From assembly GCA_030761205.1 (NCBI GenBank), contig JAULJL010000041.1, positions 1,746,001 through 1,810,000 of the forward strand: a stretch of 64,000 nucleotides of DNA. The letters run 5' to 3'. Below, in pieces: positions 1-12,949 of the stretch. Each line of letters begins with the position of its first letter. Position 1 is the first letter of the stretch. Origin of the DNA: Fremontodendron californicum. Lineage: Eukaryota; Streptophyta; Magnoliopsida; Malvales; Malvaceae. A program made the translations under genes and the position numbers. Under the pieces are notes generated by a model. That model worked only from the letters and a program-made list of their open reading frames with translations, did no database searches and was not told the DNA's origin.

Positions 1-443
1 AAAGACTTTTATAAGATTATTGAGCTAAAGTTTTTTTTCCCCTTCAAGTCATCTAATTTATTTAATGAAACTAATTAGAATATAACGAAATAATCGAATT
101 TATTTAGTGAAGCTAATTAAAACATAATGAAATAATGATTTTGAAAAAAATAATCAACAATGTAAAGTTTCATAAAAAGGTTGACACCATTGGAATTTTG
201 GAGTAACATTAGCTTGTAACTATTGTACCAGTTTAAAAATGTAAAGTTAAATCTGCAATCGAATCAAGAAGAGTCACCAGACTTGTCTTTAACAGCGATA
301 AGTAACAACAAAACTGGGATTTCATGGTCCTCAGTTTTGAATTTAAAGCTTCCCATGGCTAGAACTACAGTACCTCCTTTGACAGACAACTGAAATTGTG
401 TATAGATGAAATGACATGACCAGCTTTAACCCATTGTTTGGAC
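1..443. other. AT-rich intergenic sequence, no gene seen
   Basis: No convincing coding region, RNA gene or repeat boundary was seen. Open frames here are short and lack recognisable motifs. Confidence 0.5.
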
Positions 444-718
444 GCATCAGAGGAAGCTCATAGAAGATGAACATAAAACAGCCTTCCACTATGTTACTCG
501 GATTCGGATGAGTGTCGGGTACGAGTATGTATCCGACATGCATATGTTCAAGTTTTTTCATGTATTTGGAGGATCTTTTGAGGGTTATATCCTCATACCC
601 ATATCCAAATATGTGTCGGATACAAATACTGCAAGAAAAATGAAGAGCCGGAGCAATGTAGGCCTTCCATAGCATCAGAGGAAGCTCATAGAGGATGAAC
701 ATGAAACACCTTCCATGC
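444..718. repeat. Direct repeat of about 45 bp flanking a short dispersed repeat
   Basis: A stretch of about 45 bp (around 444-489, containing GAAGCTCATAGA) recurs with few changes at about 674-718. The sequence between the two copies is the dispersed repeat listed at 490-660. The arrangement could come from a local duplication that the repeat later entered. Confidence 0.5.
490..660. mobile_element. Short dispersed repeat, MITE-like, copy 1
   Basis: This 171-bp segment resembles the segment at 8834-9015. Both contain GGATACxxxT/GTCGGA-like blocks and the shared words ATATTTGGAGGAT and TGTCGGA, and both end in an imperfect inverted repeat (here TATGTTACTCGG at the left and CCGGAGCAATGTA at the right). 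There is no coding capacity. The class is uncertain and could be a MITE or another short non-autonomous element. Confidence 0.4.
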
Positions 719-1167
719 TTTTATCATAATTGCTTTGGGGTTCTATCAAAGGTAAAAGAGAGAAACTCCACGTCCAAAGTTCACATTCATCCTCTCTATC
801 AGCTGCCTATATGAACTTCACTCGTTCTGCATTTCTGTCGTCTCGAACAAATAACTGTTCTTTATTGTCTTCCTAGTTAAAATTTTAACTAGTTAGAAAC
901 GTATTATATCATGCGCATGCAAAAATCGAATAAAAATTTGAGTACCTTAAGTCTGCTTTCTCAGTCTATTGAAAAGCTTGATTGGTTGATAAGACATATG
1001 CTGAACCTCTGCAAACAATAGTTGAGAGTATAAGTGGTGATGCAAAATGAAAATTGATAGGCATATGATCTTAAAGAGAAACGTGGTTTGGTACAATAGA
1101 ATATAAATACGAAATCCAAATAAGGGAATCAATGCAGGATGAGGATTCTACTTGGCCATACAAGACC

Positions 1168-1696
1168 GGTGTTGTTAAGGCGTGCTCCTTAGCGCCAAAC
1201 AATAAAAACGACTCAGACTTTTTCGGACGAAGCGTATTTGATCAGGCGCACACTTGGTGCGCCTAGATAAAAAAAGCCCACCTATTTGAAGTTCTCTTTA
1301 ATTTCATTTATTTTAAATTTTTTTCATCAGCTATACCTTTACTAGTAAGAAAGGAAATAATATCAAACTCTCCACTTCTATGTGTTTGAGTATTCAACAA
1401 CAAACATGGAACCATAAGAAAATCATGCATATTAGTCAACAACAAAAAATTACACGTTTTGTAGAATAAACTGGATCACATTTTAGAGTTTATTATCATA
1501 ATTATATAACTTAAGCTGATTTTATAATATACATAGACATATATACAAAAATACGCAGATATACATATTGTGTCTTACATCATTAACACGAGTGCTTTTT
1601 TTACACCTTGCGCCTCAAGTATTATAAGAGTTCTAGAGCTCAAGTATTATAAGAGTTCTAGCGCCTATAATTCGCCTTACACCTTTGAAAACATTG
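1168..1696. mobile_element. MITE-like element with 9-bp target duplication
   Basis: The segment is flanked by a perfect 9-bp direct repeat, TACAAGACC, at 1159-1167 and 1697-1705. The ends carry inverted GGCG/CGCC-rich sequence: TTAAGGCG near the left and CGCCTTACACC near the right, with a right end reading CAATGTTTTC on the opposite strand. It has no coding capacity. A 25-bp word containing CAAGTATTATAAGAGTTCTAG is duplicated inside it at about 1613-1660. The target duplication length suits a hAT or Mutator-like non-autonomous element. Confidence 0.6.
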
Positions 1697-1705
1697 TACA
1701 AGACC

Positions 1706-4014
1706 ATTCAAGCAAAAGTTTAGAAAATTAGGAGTTGAATCGTCTGAAATTAAGGTCTTGAAGAAAGAACTGACCTCTCTATAACTCTTTTAGCCTTCTT
1801 TGTAGGCCAGAAAGCCAAATCAACATTGGAGATCCAGGACATAAGTTTAGCTCAACTCCTTGTGAAAGGCCTGTAATATTTCCATAAGGAATCTGTATGT
1901 TAATGGTCAAGGACTTTCATTTAAGTCAAGTAGAAAATTTAAAAAGATTAGAACTACCATCTCTAAATTGAATTAGCATGCTACTCCAATCGCTGTCTCA
2001 TAGATGTTCAACCCTGCATACTACCTACAAAATGAATGCAAAAAACATCACAATTAACTTGTTTTAGACACTATTTTGAAACTTGAATTTCAGATGCTAT
2101 TCATGATTATTGCTTTGTCCGAGACTCCGAGCTACTGAAAGTTTAAGGCAAGTTTTCAGTATTCATCAGCTGGCTAACATTGGATCAAAATTCTAGCAAG
2201 TCCAATTATGGAAGGAAAAACCATCTAAAAGTCTTAGACTGAGACAGAATTATTTACAACTTTAAACATATGGCATGGACTGCCCAAAATGAAAAAAAAA
2301 AAACTAAAGCATGTAAAATGATTTAGTGAAAAAGGAGAAAAGAAGAAACTTGGATTGATTTTACACAGCAATGCATGTCAAGACACTTAGATACATATCA
2401 AACGACACTTCTCCCTTTCTTTTTTTAACTTCCCTAGTTCAAGCTTCATGACAATTCTCAGTAAAAATAAATTTGAAAAAATTAAAAGATTTTGTGTCAA
2501 TTTCTATAAAAATTGCAACCAAAGGTTAAGCAGTGCACAAGCAACCAGGACAAATACCAAAAACAATATGCGAACCAAGACAGTTTTAAATGTATATGAA
2601 TTAAACCTATAATGGAGTTCTTTTTTCTCCCCTATAAATATGCAGTATTAAGGAGCAAAATCGTCATCAAGCTCAAATTTTGCCATTGTATCAGAACATT
2701 TTTTTCTGTTGGTAACTTTCATTTTCTTTCTCTATTTTCCATCTTCACACTCTATTTCAGTATAAAACTGTATTGTAGAATGTCATTGAGTACCAAAACT
2801 TGAAATAAGAAAACCATAAATATTTAAATACTGGAACATAAAGTTAAACTAGTGTCTTACCATCAACATTGTCTCACAAATTATCCAACCTCCATTAAAT
2901 GCCTGTAAATAGAAACATATTACTTTTCATCCTTCCAAACTCAAAACTAAGGTTCTGCTTAATGTCATTCTCATGCTAAAAAACATAAAATATATTGAAA
3001 GGAAAGACAGGAAGCACTCAAACTTCCAAATGTACAATGCAATACTTTGTCATAGATGGTTTAGACTCCAAGCATGCCTGAAAAAGAAAATCACAAGAAT
3101 ATCATACAAGTTTTTACAAGAAATTAAATAAGATGAAGCACACTATTGTTTTGAAATTTCAAAACTGTTATCATTAAAGTGAAGAAGTGTTTCCAACTTG
3201 ACATACCTAAGCCTGAGTATGAAGTAAAGATGTAAACTTCTTATCCTTTTCTCTTTCTTTGTTTGAGTTATTGTAAGTGTTCTTCCTTGTTGGATTGCCA
3301 CTTTGTAAACCTCTCAAGTTTGAGTTTTGTAGAGGGTTCTTTTGCTCGGGTGAGGAAACGTTGCAAACCAGTAAAACGAGATGTCGTCGAGAGATGGCGG
3401 AGAGGAAGACTGGAGCAGACCCTAAAGAACAAGTGCGGTGGCAGGTGGTTGAAGATGGTGAAGTTATGGTGGCTGTAGTAATTGTAGAGAAAAAGTTGTT
3501 GAGAATTCTTAATAGCCAAAAGTTTAGCTGACTGCCAAAAGATCTCAAATGAAACTCTAGGATCACTATTTATAGCCTCTGCAAGAGAACTTACAAAGAG
3601 AATGGATAGCTATTTTACTAAAAATTGGTACAAGTCATGGGTGGTGGAGAAGTTATCTATGTTGTGGGTGAAGTGACAGTTATGGAGGTTACACCATGAG
3701 GATTGTTTTGGTCACAAGCAGTGAAGAAATGTTGCTGACAGCACACTTAGAAGTGCACTGCCTGTTCAACGAGAAAGGGAAGCACTTGTGTTTTAGGGAA
3801 AGGTTAAGAAAAAGACTTCTTAACAATCTCCATATCTGAGCCTCCAAGCCATGCTCTCCAGGACATCCCGAGAGTGAAGCAAACCCAAGAATCCTGCCAA
3901 CCTTCTAGGGTTAGCTTCACAATTTTCACGTAGCTTTGGATCATGCTAGCTGCATTGCAAATCATCTTTGTCACATGCTACACCAGCGGCTAGGAAGCAC
4001 TAGATTGCAGGAGC
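1706..4014. other. Intergenic sequence, no gene supported
   Basis: Overlapping open frames on both strands at 3207-3566 are short, have no recognisable domain and lack supporting splice context. The rest is AT-rich with frequent stops. An old gene relic cannot be excluded. Confidence 0.4.
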
Positions 4015-4340
4015 AATAGAGCGTTGGACAGCTGGAGGAAGGAGTCCTGGATGAATGTAGCACTGGATCGCTGGAGCGCTGGAGGAATGGAGCGCTGGAT
4101 GAATGTAGCACTGGAGGATTGGAGCACTAGTGTGCTAGAGGATTGGAGCACTGGAGGAATAGTGTCAGGGAGCGCTGTTGCCAATGAGCATTGCTACCAG
4201 GGAGCACTTCTACCAAGGAGCATTGTCGCCAGGGAGGCTGCTGCTAGAGAGCACTGTCACCAAGAGCGCTGCAGCTAGAGAAAGTTGTTGTCAGAGAGCG
4301 TTGCTGCAGGTGCTGCTACCAAAAAGCAGTTTCGTCCAAG
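4015..4340. repeat. Degenerate minisatellite of GGAGCACTGGA-like words
   Basis: Variants of GGAGCRCTGGAkGAATG and GGGAGCATTGCTACCA-type words follow one another here, with unit lengths of roughly 14-30 bp. It is more GC-rich than its surroundings. Open frames across it on both strands are by-products of the repeat. Confidence 0.6.
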
Positions 4341-5629
4341 AGTGTTGTTGGTAGAGAGAGCCTTGCCTCCTGTCTAATCAAGTTGTGCATGCATGACATG
4401 TTAATAGCTAAAAACAAGCATCTACAAGTTTTATGTCAATCCTGTCAAGAGGAATAAATATTCACAAGTCCACAATTCAAGTTCTAAAGAAACAAGAAAT
4501 GAACTTCTTTCTATTCTATGTAGAAACCAGTATAGGAAGGGCTCAGGTTCTTTGAGGAATTTTAATCACCATTGCAAGAAATTTAACAAGCAATTTATAA
4601 TGAGAAATATATCACTAGAACTTTCATCAACAAGAAACAGAGGAATCAATACAATTTTGAGTTCTAATATCCAGTTCAGTACTTTAGTATACTAATTGCA
4701 TTGGCTAGATTTATTTTTCATTCTCTTCCCCTAACTCTATCGCTTAATATCGAAGAATAACAAAGAATTCCTGGCAAGTATCCTTAACAGAACATTCATT
4801 TGACCAATTCATACCAGGACAAATGTTCTATATATCTGATTTGCAGCATCTTTCTTTCTTTCCTTGTTTTTCCTTTAGCTTGTGTTTTAGTAACTTTTAT
4901 TGAGGAGCAAGTGTAGCTAAATTGGAATCAAAAGAGAAATTACATATTAATACATGATTGCTAAGTTAAGTTAGCATGATATGGTAGAATGCAATCCGCA
5001 AGGCTGCCTGCAAAATCAAAGAAAGGTATGACCTCTTTTTTAAAGCTTAAACATAGTAGTAATTATTGCTAAAATGTAATCACATGGAGGACTCTCTTAA
5101 TACTTAATATTATATTATTTGCACTTTAATTTAGCTTCAAGTCTATTAAAACTGAATTAGGATTAGAAATTATAAATATTTTAATACCTGATCCACTCAC
5201 TAATCAAGTTAGCACGCTACCATGATCACCACCTTAATGTAAAACTTCCATGCCTGCAAAAATAACAGGGAAATATCATTTTCTGAAATCAATTTCCATA
5301 TGCAAGATATAGTTGTTGCCATCTTAATCTTAACAAAAGTGACATAGAGAAAATATTAGTAAAATATTTCGCTACCTGGCTCCATGTGTATTATAGATAA
5401 GTGACCATCTTCTATACCATGAAACGAATTTGCAACAGTGGATCATGATGCCTCTATATATCAGTAATCTGAAAGTCTAGAAAAAAAAACGTAAATTGAC
5501 AGCTTTAGAAACTAAAATGAAGTTAGTGTTACAGAAATTTATGAAACATTATCTACTAAAATAGTTCAATCTGAAGCAATTGGTTCCATTGTTAATGCAT
5601 CTTTCTTACTGTCTCAATGAAAACTACTT
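4341..5629. other. Intergenic sequence, nothing recognised
   Basis: AT-rich sequence with no sustained open frame, RNA gene or repeat boundary that I can support. Confidence 0.4.
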
Positions 5630-5925
5630 GGCTAGAATAACAAAAAAGCACTTGAACTTTACCACTTTATCTAGATAAGCCCCTATACTTTTATTACACT
5701 CAAATAAGCCCTTAACTTTTAATTTGCACCAAATAAGCCCTTAAACTTTAATTTGTACTCAAATAAGCTCTTAACCTTTAATTTATACCTAAATCAACCT
5801 TTCATTTAAAATATGGGCTTATTTGGGTATAAACCAAAGGATAAAGGCTTATTTGGATACAATAAAAGTATAGGGGCTTACTTAAAAAAAGTTAAATAGT
5901 TCAGGGTTTTTTTAGTATTTTAGCC
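5630..5925. mobile_element. Mutator-like MITE, 296 bp
   Basis: Perfect 9-bp target duplications AAACTACTT lie at 5621-5629 and 5926-5934. The ends form a terminal inverted repeat: GGCTAGAATAACAAAAAAGC at the left matches the reverse complement of the right end (GGCTAAAATACTAAAAAA). Inside are several copies of AAATAAGCCCTTAAACTTT-like words on the left arm and their reverse complements on the right arm, so the whole element can fold into a long hairpin. It has no coding capacity. A 9-bp duplication with such ends fits a non-autonomous Mutator-like element. Confidence 0.8.
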
Positions 5926-5934
5926 AAACTACTT

Positions 5935-8015
5935 CTAAAGGGTCGCCTTTATATGGTTAGTACCTCTCATGCAGAGGTTGAAGTTTATACTTTGTGCTCT
6001 TTATTGTTGTTCAGCTTCCTGCACATGTACGAATCAAATGAAAGCATTGTCAATGATTGAAATTAAAATAGAGTTAAAAAACAGAGGCAGCGGGTTTTTA
6101 AATTTACAAACCATGATTGGAAAGTACAAGGACAGAAGAAGGTGCATTCTTTGATAGTGCTCTTTTTCCTTTCAACCACATCAAACAGCTCTCATTTTCA
6201 CATCTCCTATACAAGCTGAATCTGTGTGATCAAACATATATAAGCATAAAGCATCCGGACTACCTTCAAGAACAAAACCAAGAAAATTTTATCTAAGAGA
6301 ATTAAAATATGTGAAGCACTTTCACCTTTTCATTGTTCTATAAACTTCCACAAGTTTAACAGCTACATTTTACACTTTAATTAAAATAACTTAATTTCTT
6401 TATTTAATGAATAATTAATCATCATGTGAATAAAAGGAGAAAAAGCTATTATCCTTGGCCCAATGTCTTCAACAAATGGACAATCATTTATTAGATAATT
6501 GATTAAGCGAAGATTTTTTTATTTCTTCTTTTCTTTTTTTACAAGAAAATCACATGATTTAACTTAATTAGTTCATATATCTATCTTTAATAAGTGGTAT
6601 TCTAAAAGTATTTGAAGAATGATTCAATATCTTATTTAATGACTACAAGACTATTCTTTTTATACTAGTTGTGAGATTACATGATAAGTTTACAAGATGA
6701 TAAGATTACAAGTATATCAAATTACAACAGATAAAATAATAAAATTTATCTTAAATGATAAAATCTATCTCATTATCAGATGAGGTAATGAGAGAAAAAG
6801 ATGAGACGAGAATGAGATGATGAGTCATTATCTTTAACATATTCAATAGGTCTAAAGTTTGAATTTCAACATATGCAACTCTCAAATTATAATTTCTTTG
6901 GTAAAAAATAAATAAATTGTAAGTGTTAGAAATTGAATTTTAATTTTACAGAAATTTATCTTGCAAGAATTCATCTCCCTATACCTCCTTAAAAAGATTG
7001 GTGAATCATTTAGATTAAGTCTAGGTTTTTTCTTCTCTTTCTTTGGATATTTTGCAAGTGGAGATTAGCATTTCGAGGACATAAACATATGATTTCATGG
7101 CATTAATCAGTCCTCGATTAGCGCCGGCAAAGATGAAAATTTCTGTTAGCAAATTTGAAATTTGCAAGTTCTTGATTTCATGGGATGAGAGAGAAATTGA
7201 GAATTTGTTTTCTTTTGTAGGAAAGGAAGCAATGTTTAAAATTTAACTATGAGATAATATAATACATGGCCTGTTAACGAAAGAAGCTATAATAACTCAA
7301 TAAAAGTGGATCTTTTTAATTGCGGTAAATATTGATGATGGAAAAAACCGAAACTACAAAATAACGATCATAACATCATATTATGATCGTTATTTAAATC
7401 TTTGGTATGACACGAATATGTAGATGGTCTTACTCAGACACTTTATGATTGGACCAACAATAAAACATTCATGTTTTCTTATGAATGGAACAAAGGAATC
7501 CTGCTTGATGAAAGAGAATATGAAGACGATGAGAGAAGTGCAACGAATGTATCAATTACTTAAAGATTTCACATGGTCAGCCACTTCCGGTAGTCTCATA
7601 CATCCAGAGCTAGATATTGCCTGGAGTCCTCCACTAGGGAGTTTTAACCACAATAAATTCAACCTAACAACGAGAAAAAGGTGAAAATTGTTAAACAAAC
7701 ACTGTAGACTTTGAAAAACAGGGCTATAAATTATAATTTTAAGGTGTAAAACTGGCCTAGCATGAGCAAATGGTAGCCACAATATTATAACATTGGAACA
7801 TTTCTGGCCATAAGCGGAAAAAAGGTTATAAGGAATAGGGAATCTCTTAAAGCCAGGAAGTGACTGATGAACATTATCTTTATTCTATCCACTTAGTTGA
7901 ATTACCAGAGGGCTTTCAGATCTAAACAAAGACAATGAGAATATGAAAGTGGCTAGCAGACTATTTAGCTGTATATTAGTGCCACGCAAAATGCTTCAAA
8001 GGCGATTAGATAGGA
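5935..8015. other. Intergenic sequence, no gene supported
   Basis: AT-rich. The 86-codon open frame at 7424-7684 shows no domain I can recognise and is contradicted by an overlapping frame on the other strand. Confidence 0.4.
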
Positions 8016-8350
8016 TGTTTTAATCTCACATAAAAAAAAAAAGATCTTTGTGCATATATATAAGCACATATAAGCATGAGCATTACACATCCCAATAAGT
8101 TAGTTTTGATCACATGACAAGTAGTATCAGAACCAACCCTTGACTGTCTGACTCTACACCGAGTGTCTCAACTAGCAGACAGAGTGAGTTAGACATGACC
8201 AGGGCGCCACGAGATTGGATGAGGAAGAGTGTCACTCCAAGTGTTCTAAAAGGAGAGTAGACAAGATATTTCAATCCTACATAAAAAAAATATATATATT
8301 TTTGGGCATATAAGTGTGAGCGCTACACACCCCATTAAACCGGTTTTACA
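8016..8350 (+). mobile_element. TRIM-like miniature LTR element (possible)
   Basis: Two diverged direct repeats of about 84-97 bp (8016-8112 and 8267-8350) share TTCAATCYYACATAAAAAAA, an AT-rich core, GCATATAAG, GTGAGC and CACACCCCA-type blocks. They enclose about 150 bp. Directly after the first repeat comes GTAGTATCAGAACC, which resembles the initiator-tRNA-Met primer binding site used by many plant LTR elements. A purine run (AAAAGGAGAG) precedes the second repeat. This matches the plan of a terminal-repeat retrotransposon in miniature. No matching target duplication was found, and the repeats are old. Confidence 0.5.
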
Positions 8351-8833
8351 GGGAAAAAATAATGACCACGTGCCCCTGCTGGGGAGTTTTGATTTATTGA
8401 CTTTCCAAAGAAGTAAATGAGAGAGATCTCACCATTTGGACAAGAGGGGTTGAATCTGGAGTTTGACAAATATCTTATACACTTAGGCATGCAAAAGAAA
8501 ATCCAAAAGGAACTATTATTTCACAAAGCATGGTCTTCCAGGTTAGCATGGAATTAAATCTTACTGGCAATTGACAACTCATGTTCGTGAAATGGAAATC
8601 ACAAAACTGTATGGTTGTGTCGTAGCCATTGCAATTCACAATTAGACCCCCCATTCCCCAATCTCGTTTTGCTGTAGGAATTATTTCCTCAGATTAGAGT
8701 TTGTCAACTTTGGTTTGAATTGGGAAAAATTCCATCTCAGGAAGCAACTTGGGTAGACATAAGGCTCTACCAGATAGCAATTTCAGATGCTTTTCTTTCC
8801 ACATCATGCCTAACAGCACTTGTTTAGAAAAAC
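8351..8833. other. Intergenic sequence, nothing recognised
   Basis: No supported gene or repeat. Confidence 0.4.
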
Positions 8834-9015
8834 TATGTTATTCGGACTTGGAACGAGTGTTAGATACGGGATGTGTTCGATACGGGATATTCAATTTTTT
8901 GATTTTTTTTTTTATATATTTGGAGGATTATACCCATATATTCATGTCTGAATATCTGTCGGACACAGGTGCCAAATACAAATACTTTAGAAAAATGAAA
9001 AATCCGAATAACATA
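8834..9015. mobile_element. Short dispersed repeat, MITE-like, copy 2
   Basis: This is the second copy of the family seen at 490-660, in the same orientation. Its terminal inverted repeat is better preserved: TATGTTATTCGGA at 8834-8846 and its exact reverse complement at 9003-9015. It has no coding capacity. Immediately to the right, fragments of the same right-end word (CGAATAACATA) recur. Confidence 0.5.
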
Positions 9016-10681
9016 ACAAAAATTTTTTAATAACATTTCGAATAACATAGCAAAAAAGTTTTAATAACATTAATGCTTAGTACATTGTTTCAGTCAATTT
9101 TTCCTATAACCCAAACTGTACAATAACATCTCTCAACAGGGAACTAGGTGAACCTAAACATCAGCATCTTCAACTCTGGGGCAATAACATCTATTCTTAT
9201 TTTGACTAGGCCCCATCCCTGGTGGGGTTTATTTGGCTGGATAGCACAATAGCTTGAAACAACACCTTTAGTTTGAGGTGTTTATATGTATATCTCAGTG
9301 TTGGGTAATTTTATAAGCACTTAGTAAATATTTCATTATTGCATATACATATATATAATATGAATAAAATATTCAAATACGAACACTTACAGTTTCGGTA
9401 GAACCAAAAAATAGAATATAGAGTCAAGGTTGAACCTCTGACCTTAAGACGATTATTGCCTGTCCTTACGGTGTTTACAGTCTACTGCAATTCGTCTCCT
9501 AGGCCTTCTCGATAACGTTGCAGAAGAGAGCACACTCGAAGCAACACGATGAACCAGAAAAGATGTCGCTCTCTTTCACAAGACAGTAGGAATACCGAAG
9601 CGTTTTTTGTGTGTCTAAAAACAGGCACAGCCTCTGATTATTTATAGGAATGCAGGAGACTTTTCGGACAAGACACGTTTGTTGGTAAATAGTTTTATTT
9701 GGTCAGACACATCCTTTGGGATAAAAATGGTCCGAACCGACATGTCTTAATCAAACAAGTCACTTGGTTGGTTGGTTGTATCGGTTTGGTTTGGACCGAA
9801 AAAACATGTCGGATGCGCAATAAAAAAAATTAATTACTGACCCAAACCTGACCCAGCTACACAACATCAACCAACTTCTTCCTCTTCAAGTGGCTACCAT
9901 GAGATTAATTTCTCATTCAAACATAATATCAATTGTGTACATAAATTATACACCATATATCTACTTACGATAACCTACGTATTGATATACGTATTTCGTA
10001 TATATACACTCAAATTAACTATTGATATCCAACACACAGTCTACACTAACATATAAAATATAAAGTATTGTCCGTTTCGTATCATTGAACCTCACATTTT
10101 TATCCCATAAAAGACGTCTCATTAAGTTGATGATATAAAACACTTAAAATACTTAGTCGAACTCTAATTGATATGAGATTCAAGGTTTCCCTTTGGAACC
10201 GAAAAAATCAGCTTTTATTCTTGGGGAATTGTTTTCCCCACAGTCAATTCCTTCAGTTATGTTTACATCTTTCTTTTGACATGATCAGAACTAGGTAATG
10301 AATTGCCCATCTTGTGAAATGGCAGTAATAATAACGATAATAAGAGTGATGGGTGATAGGTGATGATTTTTTTTTACAAAGGAAGTCACAGTTTGCTTAC
10401 ATATTGAGATTCAAATTTAGATCTGCTAGATACTATCTTTTAAGAATGATTATATGAACCAATTAAGTTAAACTGCAAGTTTAATGATGGGCGATAATGA
10501 TACAGGTTAAAAATCAATAACTTTCAAAGCCATTTGTCAGAAGTTTCATTAAGATATTGATCTTTTAGGTAGGCAATCGACATCTCTGTATTATTCCAAA
10601 GAAGTAGGTATCACCAAAAAATTATTAAAAAGGTAGGGAAAACTAAAGAAGGAAAATATAAAATGACAGAAGAAAATGCTT
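9016..10681. other. Intergenic sequence; possible old LTR remnant
   Basis: No gene is seen. The part at about 9420-9900 is less AT-rich and contains ATTATTTATAGG, which on the minus strand reads as a TATA-like box. It could be a decayed solo LTR, but no ends or target duplication could be placed. Confidence 0.25.
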
Positions 10682-10685
10682 AATA

Positions 10686-10716
<31 letters not shown>

Positions 10717-10718
10717 CC
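10682..10718. repeat. TA dinucleotide microsatellite
   Basis: A nearly uninterrupted run of TA repeats. Confidence 0.9.
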
Positions 10719-10760
10719 CATTTCAACCTTTCCAAATTTCAATTTTTTGAAGTTAATTGG

Positions 10761-12949
10761 TGTCGCAACCTAAAAAATAACAAGTCTCATCGCAAGACTT
10801 TATTATTCGTTAAGCGTGACATTAAAAAAAACAAGGAAAAGTCGACTTAATTCCTCTAAAAAAATGAAGGTTTTGAAAATGACCTTAAAAAACACATGGA
10901 GTCGCCACCAATCTTTTTTAGCTAGGTGTGACCGGCCACCTATTAAAATCGATTTTATAAAAATATTTCAAAAAATTAATTAAAACATTTTTAAAACCAA
11001 TTTCAAGTCTGCATTTTAAACTAGAGAAATAAAAAAAAATGGGTTCGGGACTTGGTTACGTGCGGGGAAGGATTAGCACCCCCACAACGCCCGTATAAAA
11101 CGGTACCTTACTAATCGTGTGTTATCTCAAGTCTCGGTAAAAAGTTGGTTTTAAATTTAGTATTTCAAGCTAATTCCCAATTTAAAGAATAATTCCATTT
11201 TTTAATTGAAAATGATCCGGAATTTATAAATTTAAAATTTTCCTATATTCCCAAACAAACGTGGCAAAATATAGAAATTTTTATTAATTTTGGAAAACTT
11301 TCCGAATCATTCTCTTTATAAAGAAGATATTCCGTTATTAATAATAATTGATGATATCCTCCCCAGCAAACCCGGCAGAGAACTCATGAATTATTTTAAC
11401 TCGGGAATATCTTTATTTTATTGAAAATCATTATCTTTTTTGAAAACATTTAAAAGAAATGAATATGTATATGCATGACATAAATAAAATGACATAGCAA
11501 AATCTAAATAATATAATGCAACCTAAATGATATGACATGATTTGAATGCCTTAGCATATTCTAAATGAAATGAAATATCCTAAGTTATATGTTATATTCT
11601 AAATGAAATGAAATATCCTAAGTCATATGATATATTCTAAATGAAATGAAATGACCTAGGTAACATAATATATTCTAAATGAAATAAAATATCCTAAATG
11701 ATATAATATATCCTAAATGAAATAAAATAACCTAAGTAACATAATATATTCTACATGAAATGAAATGACCTAAGTAACATACATATTCTATATGAAATGA
11801 AATGATTTAAATGACATGGCAAATATGAATGATATGTCATATAATTTAAATGACATGGAATATAAATAATGCTATCATATAATATGCATGAAAATAAAAA
11901 TGAAAATGATAATGCATGAACATAGTATATGCTAAATAATATAACAAAAAAAATTAAATGAAAAGCATAGGATATCATGAAATATTCCAAATCATATAAT
12001 AAACAATATAACATAACTCAAAATCATAACAATATCAAAGAAATTATCATAGCAAAAATCACATATTATATAAAATGCATGAATATGGAAAATGCAATGC
12101 ATGAAAATGTATTTTTTAATTTAATTGAGGAAATCCGTATATCTAAAAAGATATCCGGCTACCTTAGAAAAATATGTCAAATTAAATATTCTAAAACCAA
12201 AATACTTTGTGATTGTTTGAAAACAATTTTGAAAAGCTTAGATTAAAAATAAAAACTTGGCTAAACCTTTTTTAAATGGATCTAATTTCCTAAGTTTAAA
12301 ATCCCGGACTTGACCACCCTTAACCCGAGACTTAAAAAATCATTTTTAGAGTTTAAAAAGGCTTAGAAACTATCCTAAGTCAGTAGCTAAACTTCCTAAT
12401 CAGCTCCCTCTAGTTAACTTAACCAAAACAGAAAAATAATTTTTCTTTAAATTCAATTCTGACTCCACTGTCCAGTTTTAAGCCACGATTTTTTACCCTA
12501 TTTTTAAAAATTCAAAAGAATCTAAAAACAATACTGGAGACTTAGGACATGTAAAACTACACGGGAAAAAATTAGCTTAATTTTATGATTAAAGATGAAT
12601 GCCCAAAAAAATCGGGAAAGTACGAGTACTGGGTGAAAAAAAACTGTTTTGCCAAAATACATTTTTGCCTTTGATAAAATCATTTAAAAATCAAAGTAAA
12701 AATATTTAAGACTCACAAAATGACTCACAAACAGTAGCTAGGACTTTTTAAAAGTTAGATAAAAATTGGCTAAGTAAAAAAAATCATAAAGGTAGAATAA
12801 TCAATTTGACAAACCTTAATTTTCCACAAGTGTGCTCAAGAGAGCATCATGACTTTGAACCATTAATTGGCCTAAGTCATTAGTCAAGTGGCATGAACAT
12901 GAAATGCATGAAAAATACAGCAAATATGATGCATGAAATGCATGGTTTT
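10761..12949 (-). mobile_element. Element A: Ogre/Tat-like LTR, first piece
   Basis: From TGTCGCAACC at 10761, this is the reverse complement of the LTR of element C (which ends in GGTTGCGACA at 26400). The bases left of 10761 are not a primer binding site, so this is either a solo LTR or the 3' LTR of a minus-strand element. It is diverged from C. It is interrupted at 12949 by element B and resumes at 19959. It holds only one copy of the roughly 220-bp block that is present three times in C. Confidence 0.85.

Noticed and set aside
3207..3566. Coding gene on either strand
   Set aside because: Overlapping frames on both strands of similar length, no recognisable domain, and no clear splice sites.
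7424..7684. Fragment of a LINE RNase H or other gene
   Set aside because: A WSPPLGSF stretch gave a weak impression only; no catalytic residues or flanking domains follow.
9420..9900. Solo LTR
   Set aside because: Only a TATA-like word and a change of base composition; no ends or target duplication.
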